DNA from: Punica granatum
Lineage: Eukaryota > Streptophyta > Magnoliopsida > Myrtales > Lythraceae
DNA length: 64,000 bases
Reading direction: 5' to 3'
Assembly (NCBI RefSeq): GCF_007655135.1
Contig: NC_045128.1
Span: forward strand, 17,252,230-17,316,229
This document shows positions 45,118-56,498 of this stretch, in pieces. The notes beneath the pieces were generated by a model. That model saw nothing but the letters and a program-made list of their open reading frames with translations, did not search any database and was not told the origin of the DNA. Numbering within the stretch: the stretch's first letter is position 1; each line of letters opens with the position of its first letter. The translations under genes and the position numbers were made by a program.

Positions 45118-47357
45118 ACAGCGATCCCCGAACGCCTCAAGACATTCGAGGAATACTGAGAAAGCCCCGGTGACAAGTCCCCAGGTCTTCCCGGGCCAAC
45201 GGTCTTCGAATCCATGTTTCCCATGCATTTCCATGCAACGTGCGCCGTTATATTCGTTCGCATGACCATGCCATGTCCGTATGATGCTCGAGCTTGCGTG
45301 CCACGATGGGAAACGGCTCGGATCCGGACGGGAGAGGCTCCCTTGGCCACGGTTGAGCCACGGGACTCACGGCCTAGTCTCTAGGGAGAGACCCGTGAGC
45401 TCCCTTGGCCTACCCGGGGCTAGGGCAGTCTCTCTTTTCCAGAAACGGGTTGGTTCCTATGTATTTTTACCGTTAATCGCATGTAACACGATAGCATGAC
45501 GGGAAAAGATCCGAATCGGGGCCGGAGAAACCCTCCCGACCCATGTGAGTCACGGAAGCTTACGGCCTCCCTTGGAGGAATGTGGCCGAGAGCTTCCTTG
45601 GACCACACGAGTCCGGGAGGCTTTCTTCCACCTCGAGACGGGTCGATTCCCGTGTTTTATCCATTTCGTTATTATTCGAGTCAAGGCCATCTTGTTGTTT
45701 CCTTTTAAATACCTCGTTCGTGCGTGTTTGTATGATTTCATGTGATTATGATCGTGGCGGTATTGAGGTAACTAAAACATGTATTATTATCGTAATTATC
45801 GTGTCGTGTATGCAAGAAACGATTAGAATCGGCGCGGGAGATCGCTCAAAATCCGAGACGAGTCAAGGGCTGCTCGGCTCCTTCCTTCGGGAAGTGGCCA
45901 AGAGTCCCCGGACCCCTCCCGGGTTTAAGGCGACCTCCCTAGTCGTTTCGGATCGTTCCTTGGAATTGGGTGTCTTAAGGTTCGGGTCTTATCGTTAGCT
46001 ATGTGGTAGTTACATGATCGACGCGTTGGTTTCGGATAATTACTCACCGAACTCATAATGCCCATAATATAAGATCACCACTACCGAATAATTTCACAAG
46101 CGGGAGAAACGAGACGCGTCATTCGATTAATTAAACCACTCGGATCAAATAATTGGGTAAATTGATTAAATTGATTATTCATTTGTAAACGCATCGATGG
46201 TTCACGGAACGGCGGGAATGCCCTTTTCCTTAAAAGGAACTCACAATTTCAAAGCACCGAGGCGTGCAACGCGACTAGAATCGACGTCTAACGAGTACTC
46301 GCCAGCTACGACACGAGTCCAGGCCCGATTTGAGGTGGCTCGAGTCGAGACGCGCGAGTCCTCCTTAGACTCCCTCATGTCACACGGTCCTCAATTTGTA
46401 TACGAACACCACACGTTTTGCTGTCCAAGGGCATAATCGTCATTCCGTGATTCACCGATACCCTAGGCTTTAGGGAGTTGGAAATACCTAGAGCTATGAA
46501 CGAGAAAGGGCAATCCATTCGGGTGCGAGTTTCATTCGCGCGGCCCATTTCATTCATTTCCGGCGTTTCTTTCTTCCTATCGTAGATTCGATGGGGAACA
46601 TTTTATTTCAGTTACAAAACACAAAGAACCGGATTAATCGTGCACTCGACTTAAACAAACATTAGATAACGGATAGGTGGAATGCGAGATTCCAATCTAG
46701 AGTCAAAACACGAGTTTGGTTAATTCAGTGAAACCGCAATGTCACCACACTCAATAAGAGTCTTAAAACAAATACACGCATGTAATCGGCTTAGAACCAT
46801 ATTCTAGTCCACTATCTATGTTTGCCTAGGTTAGACACATTGTTAATCAACCCCGATTAATAACTGATTAAATCACGTACACTCGACTTAATATATCACT
46901 TGTCTGTATTCACCGATACTTGTCAGTTATTATCTGTTTTTTCGTCAGTTTTATCATTTTTCTTCTATTTTCCATTTGTTTTTGTTGATTTGTTGCGGTT
47001 CGGGTCCGAGCCCATAGGTTATGTGTTACACGGGGTCCAATGCCCCAAGTCACCGAACACGAGGTCCAACGCCTCCTAACTCACTGAGCGCGTGCAACCC
47101 GAGTGCGGAATGGGATCTAGCCTCGAGTCACCATCACACTCCAAATAAGGCCTATGTGGAAGGTAATTTGGATTGGACGTGTGAAACGTGTTTAGATATC
47201 ACCCGGGAGCTCGATCGGTCCTACGGTGACAGTGGGAACTAATCGGTTCTACTACAAACCGTCGGTTCGATTGGACCCGACCCCCGGCTCTTTGAGCCCG
47301 CGTTGCCTTAATTTATTTATCGGTCATTCAAAACACACGGTGAGCCGGAGCGGAATA
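45118..47357 (+). repeat. Fragment D: internally deleted LTR
   Basis: Starts with ACAGCGATCCCCGAACGCC, which is position 571 of the E LTR. After about 45204 it jumps to a segment equivalent to LTR position about 2170, losing the TATA region. It ends inside the LTR (after ACACGGTGAGCCGGAGCGG) where a tandem array begins. No gene seen. Confidence 0.75.
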
Positions 47358-47643
47358 TGACCCGAATGGACCAGGACAGACCTGAATGAGACCGGGATAG
47401 ACTCGAATGAAACCGGGATAGACCCGAATGGACCAGGATAGACCTGAATGAAACCGGGATAGACCCGAATGGACCAGGATAGACCTGAATGAGACCGGGA
47501 TAGACCCAAATGGGCCTAGATAGATCCGAATGGACCAGGATAGACCTGAATAAGACCGGGATAAACCCAAATGGACTAGGATAGACCTGAATGAGACCGG
47601 GATAGACCCGAATGAGACCGGGATAGACCCGAATGAGACCAGG
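47358..47643 (-). repeat. 20/21 bp alternating tandem array, left part
   Basis: Units CGGGATAGACCCGAATG and CAGGATAGACCTGAATGA alternate. It is the left half of the array continuing at 61663; element E sits between. Oriented as in minus-strand elements B and F. Confidence 0.88.
47639..47643. repeat. Target-site duplication of element E, left copy
   Basis: CCAGG, repeated at 61663-61667 immediately after the other LTR end. Confidence 0.9.
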
Positions 47644-50473
47644 TGTCAGCACTCCATTTTGGTCCACCGGCTCCAACGAAGGACTTCTGACCAAAGCTCG
47701 CGGCACTATTCACGATCGGAAAATCGGAGGCCAACATGCGGGCACAGAGTCATGGATTGCGGGAGAAAAGCATGGTCCACCGAGAAAAGCAGAGGAGAGC
47801 CGTTAGAAGAACAGACAAACAAGGAATCCCGAAAACGGCGGAGCCGGCACTGTGGCACTATTCATCACCGAATCACTGAAGCACTGAAAGGTGCCCAACA
47901 TGGGACTCTAAAAATCCCTCTCAGTGCCAAAATGACCAACGACACGTCCGGGCGCGTTCCAGGGGCATCCCGCGTAAGCCGGGACCTCCCCGATCTCTCA
48001 CGGACGCCTTTTCTAACAGGGTTCCCGGGGCCGGATCCACTGACAAGTAAACGGCCCCCCAAAACGAGCCTACAGGCACCCAGGGACCACCGGGGTCGGG
48101 GAACAAGTTTCAGATGACCTTTCGGAACTTTACAGGGTCTCTCGAGGGATGTTTCAGTGGTCACAAACGCCTCCCGGTGAATCTTCGGGGCACATCCACA
48201 GAAAACAGAGATCACAGCGATCCCCGAACGCCTCAAGACATTCGGGGAACACTGAGAAAGCCCCGGTCACAAGTCCCTAGGTCTTCCCGGGGCAAAGGTC
48301 TTCGGTCGGGGACGACGAGCCAATGATCCCCCACGAGGCAAAAAGCTCACAGAGACAAGCACTACAACGCACAAAGGAGCAATCGGAGAACAGAGACGGT
48401 TAATTCCACTCTGAACGCCCAAACGGGACAAAACCGACTCTCGAGGCGCTGAGTCACCCGAACGTTCGTTCATACGACATATGGCAATATTAGGCTCATT
48501 CAAATTCTCTTCGTTCAAGCATTCCAAATCTATTAATTAATCGGACATCGGAGATCGGACGCGTGTTCAATCAAGTCTTGAGCTTTTCCCGGCTTTTCTC
48601 TTAGTCGAATGGGGCCCACAGCTCAGCCAAGCCTCCAAGCCACGGCTAAAACCCAAAGTCGGTGGCTCAACCCCAAGCCACTTCCCTCTACCACACAATT
48701 TGAAATATCTTCTTACACATATCTCCCATCCATCACTTCCCATCACTTCTCCTCTTGCTTCCCCCACACTCTAAGTGACATTTCCCCATCCTAACCCCTC
48801 TTCAAAATTCGGTAGCCCCATAATCCCCCTCTAAATCACACTTAATTTCACTAATTTTGCATCATTAGCCTTCCTATATAAGCCTTTTTGGGTGATTAAC
48901 TTAATCACAACTCAACTTCCATCATCTCTCTAGCTTTCTCACTCTAGGAAGCCCTCTCCAAGCCCTCTCAAAGTTCAGCATTTTCCAGAAATCGTCCAGC
49001 TTTCCCTCAGCCCGAAACCAAGGCAAAATTGCCGGAAAACTCAATCGTTTTCCGGCGACCGCCACTCAACCCGAACCAAACTTGACCAAACTTTATATCC
49101 CACATGTATTCGACCTCCCGAGTTCATTTCCGGTGTTAGTTTTGGCATTTGAAGCTTCCAGCATGCAGTTCCAGCCCAGTCCAGAATCGGGTCCCTAGGG
49201 AGTTTCCCGGTTTCTAGGTGAGTTCTTCCTTCCCGACTTATTCGACCTCCCAAGTCCATTTCTGGCCTTAGATTTTCGTTTGGAAGCTTCCAGCAGTCGG
49301 TTTTGCCCCTGTCCAGAATCGGGCTCCCTAGACGGTTTCACGGCTTCTCGGGCTTCTTCGACGCCATTCCTTCCCACGACCATGGCGAGTCGTGCCATCA
49401 CTTTCTAAGGGTTCCTCATGACCCTCACTCTCTCCCGTGACGAGTTGGTCACGTGCCGAGAGCCGCTCAACCGTGCAAGACCGCCCTTTTTCACTCTTTT
49501 CCTTTACCGGGGTCCACAGTTTTTTTTATCGGTTTCTCTTTGTATTTCCAGTTGAAATCAGTTGTGCGCACACCATAAGCTGGTCACGAACACCAAGAGC
49601 AGTCCCTTAGGAATCGGAGGAACTCGAGCCAGCTCGGTACGACACCCGAAGCTCCCTTTGCAGCCGTCTCAACCCAAACAGCCCAGTCGGGTCTGTCCCT
49701 CTGATTTTCTTTTCTGACTGGAACTTTTCAGGAGGATACAGGTCAGCTCGGGTTGAATCTCACTACGAGCCACCTATCACCGTGATCCTCAGTCAGTTAG
49801 GAGTCCAATGCCACCGACCTTACATCCAAATACCACCGGGAGCCTCCTGTGGAGCCGTTTCTTCATCGGGTGCCAGTCGGGTCTGTTTTGACCCGACTGG
49901 GTCTGTTCTTTTTTTACTGACCCTACTTTGTTTTTGATTTTCGGAAAATCTATGTGTTCTCTCCTCCCGAAACCACCGCAGACGTGATCCTTGGTCTCTT
50001 GGGAATCCAATGCAACTGGCCCCGCACAAAAATTCCATCCCGATCAACCGGTACAGCCCCGACAAGCCGGACTGCCAGTCTGGTCTGCCGCCGACCCGAC
50101 TTCACTGATTCGGGTCTGTTTCCAGGGGGCAGAACCGACTTCCCAAGCCCTTTTTCCGGCTTTCCTCGACTTTTCCTGCATCCCGGGGCTAGGTATAATC
50201 ATTCCCAACTAAGAGAAGTTAGGACTTTTACGTTTTCTTTGCGTTTGTGGGGCGATAAGGTGGTCCATGACCGATTCGCATGCAGGTTTATGTTTTTATG
50301 TGTTTTTACATCGTATATAGTGCTAGCATGTCGGGAAATAGCTTGAATCGGAGTCGAGGAGACATCGTTGGATCGGGCAAGCCAAAGGAGCCTCTCGGCC
50401 TCACCCCAAGGGAGGTGGCCGAGAGCCCCTCTTGGCATCCTCGGGCCATGGATGGCCTCCTTTCCCCGACTCA
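47644..50473 (+). repeat. 5' LTR of element E, 3' part deleted
   Basis: Collinear with 56499-59381. The match stops at GACTCA, where sequence switches to the interior motif CGGGCGCCAAAGTAGG. Little or no microhomology at the joint. Confidence 0.9.
48875..48882 (+). promoter_or_regulatory. Probable LTR promoter TATA box (E, 5' LTR)
   Basis: TATATAAG followed by a CT-rich tract (ATCATCTCTCTAGCTTTCTC) about 45 bases downstream. Confidence 0.65.
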
Positions 50474-50615
50474 CGGGCGCCAAAGTAGGATGCTATGTTA
50501 GTCAGGGGTTCCGAGTAAGGGAACGGATCGAGTCGGCTATGCCACCGAACCGGCCCCCAAAGATCCTCGCTCGATTTCAAGGAATTCACACCCTTGAGTC
50601 GGGAGCCCCCATCAA
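50474..50615 (+). other. Highly conserved leader block (E)
   Basis: Reverse complement of the leader blocks of B and G. Contains GTTCC-GAGTAAG-GGAAC and ATCGAG...CTCGAT inverted repeats. The primer binding site before it is deleted. Confidence 0.6.
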
Positions 50616-51987
50616 TAGATAGCACGGTCCCTGTAGCACCGAACCATGTATCATGCTATGCCTCCATGCAAGCCTTCAACCCGACTCCGACAATAGTTCA
50701 TCGAGTCGGCCTGCGAGCCAATTGAGTCTTTTCCATTTCAAGAGCGATGTACATGTAATTTCTATTAAGCCATGGGCATTTACTCTCTTCTCACACATGC
50801 ATCATGCAGTTTTCAAAAATTAGGATGTCATTCATGTTGACGAGTCCTAAACGGATTTTCCTGTCGTCTTGGTAAGGGACGCCTTGCTCGGCCTCCTGCC
50901 CGCGCCTCGACAAAGTCCACCAACACACGAGAACCTCACCGACCCGCCACAGAACGCGAATGGTGTATATTCCGGGACAACATGATCGACCTCATCAACA
51001 CTAGGTTCGATCACCGAGAGGTCGCTGAGAGATGAAGAACTCGCCGGCCAACCACCTTAGAGGGAGCTCTCCCAAACCCGTGCCAAGATGCAGAGATGCG
51101 GTCAGGAGTTCGCTTGAGCGAATGCCGCCCTGGAGAGGTCTAGGAAGAGGGCTCGAGGAGGCCCACACATGCACTCTAGGATAGATATCTCCGCAAGGCC
51201 CTCACCTAGAACCGGTGCTTTCCGAGGCCACGCTCGTTCAAACCCCGAGTGTGGTGGCAAATCAGCTTAGGGCTCTATTTTACAAAATTTGCATTGTACT
51301 TTGAACCTTTCGAGTCAATGTGAACGACAACATTAGCCTTTGAAAACTCACGCTCTGCATGCATCCTATCCATTTACTATTTTACACGACGTTTAACACT
51401 ACCACACGGTAGACAAAGTTGTGACAGTCTTTGCAGGTGGACCTCTCGTGGTCCTCACCCTTCCTCCACGGCGAGACGATCAGTAGCTCAAGGGCCAACC
51501 ATCCAAGCAACACTAACTCCCCATTAATCCCGCGCAATCGATTATGTCATTGCATGGCGGAGCACACGTCCCTCTATGCTACAGGTGTTTCCATCAGCAC
51601 AACTGAGCCTACCATTTCCGCGTCGTGCGAGCATGCCTCCACCTTATCCATGCACACACCCTCGGCGTGCTCGCACGACGCCTACCAGGCTAGTTCAATC
51701 CCTTACGCCCTTACGCTGAAATCGCTAAAATAGTTTGCTCTTTCATTGTTTTCTTTTCCCATTGTAGGAAATTCTACACAAGAAGACAGCCTGAATACTG
51801 ATCGACCACAATTGAGACAACGAACGTCTCCCATCCATCTAGCTCCTTGGGATTTCAACACTAAGTCCCCATCTCTACTCCACAAAGCAAGACTGCAAGC
51901 AAATCAGCGTCACCGCATTGCAACACCTTGCGCTATTCCTCAGCATTGACCTTTGCTTTCGCATTTCTTGCACTTTCCTATCAACCC

Positions 51988-52720
51988 CGCATTTATTGCA
52001 TCGAGCTTCAGCCCTGCATCGGGCTCCGGCCCCGCATTTACTGCATTGAGCTTCGACCCCACATTGGGCTCTGGCCTCGCATTTATTGCATTGGGCTTCA
52101 GCCCTGCATCGGGCTCCGGCCCCGCATTTACTGCATTGGGCTTCGACCCCACATCGGGCTCCGGCCCCTCATTTACTGCATTGGGCTTCGACCCCACATC
52201 GGGCTCCGGCCCCGCATTTAGTGCATTGGGCTTCGACCCCGCATCGGGCTCCGGCCCCGCATTTATTGCATAGGGTTTCGACCCCGCATCGGGCTCCGAC
52301 CCCGCATTTATTGCATAGGGCTTCGACCCCACATCGGGCTCCGGCCCCGCATTTATTGCATAGGGCTTCAGCCCCGCATCGGGCTCCGGCCCCGCATTTA
52401 TTTCATTGGGCTTCGGCCCCGCATTGGGCTCCGGCCCTGCATCGGGCTCTGGCCCCGCATTTCTTGCATTAGGCTTCGACCTCACATCGGCCTCCGACCC
52501 TACATTTACTTTTGGGTTTCGGCCCTACATCGGGCTCCGGCCCCACTTTTGGCCTTCGGCCCCACTTTTGGGCTTCGGCCCCGCATCGGGCCTCGGTCCT
52601 GCATTTACTGCTTTTGGGCCTCGGTCCTACATTTACTGCTTTCGGGCCTCGGCCCAGTATTTACTGCTTTTGGGCTCCGGCCCCGCATTTACTGCTTTCA
52701 GGTTTTGACACCTCGCATTT
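51988..52720 (+). repeat. 45 bp tandem array with TTCG-loop hairpins (E)
   Basis: Units of GCATTTACTGCATTGGGCTT, CGACCCCACATCGGGCTC and CGGCCCC repeat every 45 bases for about 11 units, then become irregular. Half-units read GGGC-TTCG-(G/A)CCC or GGGC-TCCG-GCCC. On the element's sense strand the perfect version is a C(UUCG)G tetraloop hairpin. Confidence 0.9.
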
Positions 52721-53743
52721 ACTACTTTCAGGCTCATCTAAAATCCAAAATCGACTTGGATTCAAATTCATCCAAGCGATGCTCCGAGGAGCAAGTCTAA
52801 TCCTTCAACCGCAAAAGATCACAAGCAACAGCTCCGACGAACAGAGCATGGCCCTGCCCACCCGCCGCGAAAGTCACTAGCAAGGTCACATCTCCGACCG
52901 GAGAATGATCCCTGCCCACCCTCTACTGTGGCCATCAACCAAACACTGGGGCAACATGCACTCTTCCCTAAACTCTCTCTTACATTTATATGCATTCCCA
53001 AACAAGCTCCCGCATGAACGACCCTTCACGGGCGCTCTAGGACAGCCCCGAAGACGCCCTATTGGTTCTGTCGGAATTGCTCGATTCGTCTGTCCTCATG
53101 GGATCCGGCTCCTCGAGCCTTCCCTAGGATGGCTGCACATGCCAACCCGCAATCGAGGAAAGTACACCTATGCGGCCCCTAGCCACGGTCTGCCCACTCC
53201 AGGGTGGCGATGACTAGATCTCGGAATTGAGTGTCCCCCACGCGCAGCACCCCATTGGTCGCACGCTGGACGAAGGAATTTCCCATGGGTCCACCTTACA
53301 TTTCTTACCACATATTTCACTGCATAATCGCCTAATGTATCATTTTCTTTGTCATCCTTCACAGGGACACGCCAGTCGCGGGCGAAGAGCGATGCGCGGG
53401 TTCACACCTCCTCGAGAACTCCTATCGGGTCTTTCTTCCTATAATTCAAATGAGAAGGGCCCGACAATGAGGTACCCCCTATGAAGCCGACAACGGAAGC
53501 GTTCGAACGAGCCGTATACCTTCCGCGCAACCGTCTCAATCGACAAACAAGCATGCCTATCGGCTTCGAGAGTACACCTCTCCAGCGTATAACTGATGCT
53601 GGAGCCACAAGCACGATCGGGGACGATGATTATACAAGGCGCCCACCACAGGTCACATTAACAATGAAAATCGAGGCATTCACATTCATCATTCACACCG
53701 AGACCACCTCGAACATCATTCGGCCACAATGAGCATTTCCAAG

Positions 53744-53835
53744 CGACGTACACTGGGGCATCCCAGTTGAAGCTTGCGACAATACGACCTTGGGAAGCGA
53801 CGTACACTGGGGCATCCCTGGTTAAAATTCGCCCT
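53744..53835 (+). repeat. Two copies of the 54-55 bp repeat (E)
   Basis: GCGACGTACACTGGGGCATCC occurs at 53744 and again at 53799. Confidence 0.8.
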
Positions 53836-54225
53836 GAGGTCGCCATAGTGGGTCACTCCAACAAACGACACTGGAACGCTCCTAGTCATCCGCATCAAGA
53901 ATGGGTATCTTCCACAGCAAGCATCATGACAACCTCGGTCACACACTCCTGGGGCAATTTTGTTTTCTTTTTAGACAATAGGGGAAAGGACTTGTAAAGT
54001 TTGCAAGGACAAAAGACGCGAAGTTCGGCTTTTGAGTGCACAAGCATCAGACTTCTGAGAAAACCAGCCCTCACAAAATTGGGCTAGGACAACAAAGTAC
54101 ATCAAGTCTCCATAAGGCGAAGCAAACAAAAGCAACCTCGATGATGCAAAGTCGAGGAGTTTCAAACAAATACAAGGGGCACAATACAGATCCCAGCTAC
54201 AAGAAAAAAAATAGAGTGAAAAGAA

Positions 54226-54316
54226 GCGGGAAAAACCTGCCAATGAAGAGAGAGAGAAAAGACGCGGGAAAAACCCGCCAATGAAGAGAGAGAGAAAAGA
54301 CGCGGGAAAAACCTGC
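54226..54316 (+). repeat. 38 bp tandem array of A5-loop hairpins (E)
   Basis: Three units, each beginning with a hairpin: GCGGGAAAAACCTGC (54226), GCGGGAAAAACCCGC (54264) and GCGGGAAAAACCTGC (54302). The first and third contain one G-T pair. The spacer is CAATGAAGAGAGAGAGAAAA. Confidence 0.85.
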
Positions 54317-54505
54317 CAATGAACAAAACAAGGCATCGCCGAGATTTAAAACTCCGGCACCATCAATCCTGAGAAATCAACAAACCCCGACAAAAAGGGG
54401 AGCAGCAGATACAACTCCTCGACGGAGACAGAAAACAATGCATTTGGAGGTTGAATCCTTCAAACCCTTCGCCCTTGCAAACTCGAGAGATAAAAGAATC
54501 GAGCC

Positions 54506-54665
54506 CGCTAGGTCGAAAACCCCTTTTGGGGCGGCCTAGGCAAAAGCTAAGGTAAAAGAGAGGCACGACCGGAAACCCTTTGGGGCGGTTGTGGCAAAAG
54601 GAGAGCTCTTCCCCTTTAGGTTGAGAGTGCGGCTCTGAGGCGGGTGACCGTAGCAAAAGGAGAGC
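54506..54665 (+). repeat. Hairpin + GCAAAAG modules (E)
   Basis: CTAGGTCG/CGGCCTAG around AAAA-CCCC-TTTT-GGGG (54508-54539) then GCAAAAG. CACGACCG/CGGTTGTG around CCC-TTT-GGG then GCAAAAGG. A third module ends GTAGCAAAAGG near 54658. Confidence 0.7.
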
Positions 54666-55390
54666 AAAACGAGAGATAGATAAAATTGCCCCCTAGTCTC
54701 TCACGCATCGTACGGACAAGGGATCCCCAAGGGAAGTGGCCAATTTATCAAATTCCAACACGATCCTCGATCAGCTCTCCAATACCATTCAACCGTCCAA
54801 GAGCGAACCTTCCTCAAGCACAGTGGGCAACTGAATGTACCGTCCAAGCAGTTCGGTACAACCTACACAACAGAAGGACGAAGGAAGATGGGGGTACATC
54901 TCGCTGCAGGCGTGAACCCGTGTATCCTTTTAGCCTAGGGTAACGTGCTCCCCAAGCTTTCTCTTTTCTCCTTGTCTTTGCATAACTCCGAATGGGTCAC
55001 AGCCGCCCTTTAACAGGCTACCACAGAGCCAAAATCCCAGACATTCCTCTCCGGGGGTTTAGTCATAACACTTTGGAAATGGCCAGACCGAGTCTGACCA
55101 AATCTAAATAGAAATCCCCAAGCGGGTTGCAAATGCAGCCGCCCTACGGTACCCTATTGAGAAGGGTTCAAAGCCGACGGGCGCGTCGAACAAACGATAG
55201 AACTGCTAGGGCATCGTTGGGAAGTCTCGATATGCCCAAGCATGGCTAACGGGAGCCCCTTTGAGGCCTCGCATCTAGGCCTCTGAAAATGGGACCCATA
55301 TGTACTATCAAAGCAAAATTCTTCATGGGTTGCTCAAGCGACCTGAAACTGAAGATCTTAATGCCAGGATCACAGGTACTGCAAACGCAA

Positions 55391-55440
55391 GAACTACGGC
55401 GGACTCTGATTTCCGACCCCTCGGAATACGTAGGCGCTCT
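55391..55440 (+). other. Conserved GAACTACG...ATACGTAGGC motif (E)
   Basis: GAACTACGGCGGACTCTGAT, then TTCCGA-CCCC-TCGGAA (a perfect 6-base stem), then TACGTAGGCGCTCT. Counterparts at 8125-8174 and 30268-30318. Confidence 0.6.
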
Positions 55441-55989
55441 ACCCCAAAGCTCGAGTCCCTCATTGCACGACCGGGGCATCCCCAGCGAACTACAATCGCC
55501 ACTGCGACAGAGCTGACATCCGGCAGAGTAACGAGTAACCGCCCCAGCAGCAAAGCCAGCTTCCGACAGATCAAACACACCGCCACCCCAAGGGCAAAGC
55601 ATCGACGAAGCAACTTCATCGCAACAGCAACGCCAATCTACAGCAGATCAACACCTTTGGGACAACATCAGCCCTGTACACTTAGCGCGCACCACTGTCC
55701 ACATGACTAACGAAGAGTTATGCTCTTCTCTACAGATACGCATGGAACCCCAAGGGGCATCTCCTCCTTGATGGACACGCGATTGACTCATGCAGCAGAT
55801 CGCAACCTCGAGCCGAGTAAAGGGCCCTATGGGGGGAAAGCCACTCGACTCCCGCTCAAGCCGCAACAAATAACGCCTGGTGTTGCACAAGCATGACTTC
55901 GGCTCTGAACCGAACAATCCGCCCCTCCAGCACCGTGTGATGCCACCTAGCATCGATCCCCATCCCTACCTTCCCTACACTTTAGTAAT

Positions 55990-56262
55990 TTTACTGCTTT
56001 CCATGGGCTTCGGCCTAGTAACTTTATTGTTTTTCACGGACTTCGGCCTAGCAACTTTACAGCTTTCCACGGGCTTCAGCCTCGCACTTTGCTGCTTTCC
56101 ACGGGCCTCGGCCTAGCAACTTTACTGCTTCCCATGGGCCTCGGCCTAGCGACTTTACTGCTTTCCACGGGCTTCGGCCTAGCGACTTTACTGCTTTCCA
56201 CGGGCTTCGGCCTAGCGACTTTGCTGCTTTCCACGGGCCTTGGCCCTACACATACTGTCATG
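55990..56262 (+). repeat. 33 bp tandem array (E)
   Basis: About eight units of CTTTCCACGGGCTTCGGCCT plus AGCGACTTTACTG. Each unit includes GGC-TTCG-GCC or GGCCTCGGCC. Open frames here are artefacts. Confidence 0.92.
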
Positions 56263-56370
56263 CGGGCTTAGGCCCCTCATCTACATTCCATAATTTTCGC
56301 TTCTCAACCACATGGTTACCCTGTGACAGGTTCGGGCACCTTTACACATCCTCCCTAAGTAACCAACGCC

Positions 56371-56388
56371 GGGGGGGGGGGGGGGGGG
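56371..56388 (+). repeat. G18 run upstream of the polypurine tract (E)
   Basis: Eighteen G about 60 bases before the polypurine-tract hairpin, at the same place as the G11 of element A. Confidence 0.85.
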
Positions 56389-56450
56389 AGCTACGGTGGG
56401 GAGTGACAGCAAGGCGATCACCGGAACCAAAAATGGGATGCTTCTCATGA

Positions 56451-56498
56451 TCTTTGGTTACCTCCTCTAATCGAGCACGCAACCAAAGAGGGGCAAGG
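56451..56498 (+). promoter_or_regulatory. Polypurine tract of E and its hairpin
   Basis: TCTTTGGTT (56451-56459) and AACCAAAGA (56481-56489) form a perfect 9-base inverted repeat. The polypurine tract AAAGAGGGGCAAGG (56485-56498) begins in the 3' arm and abuts the LTR start at 56499. Confidence 0.8.

Larger units (their letters stand above)
50616..56450 (+). other. Non-coding interior of element E
   Basis: No protein recognised on either strand. Block order is the mirror image of B. Segment 50840-51300 matches 11820-12180 in B; 51720-51950, 53010-53480, 53744-53835, 54180-54665 and 55250-55680 have counterparts in B and G. Confidence 0.75.
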
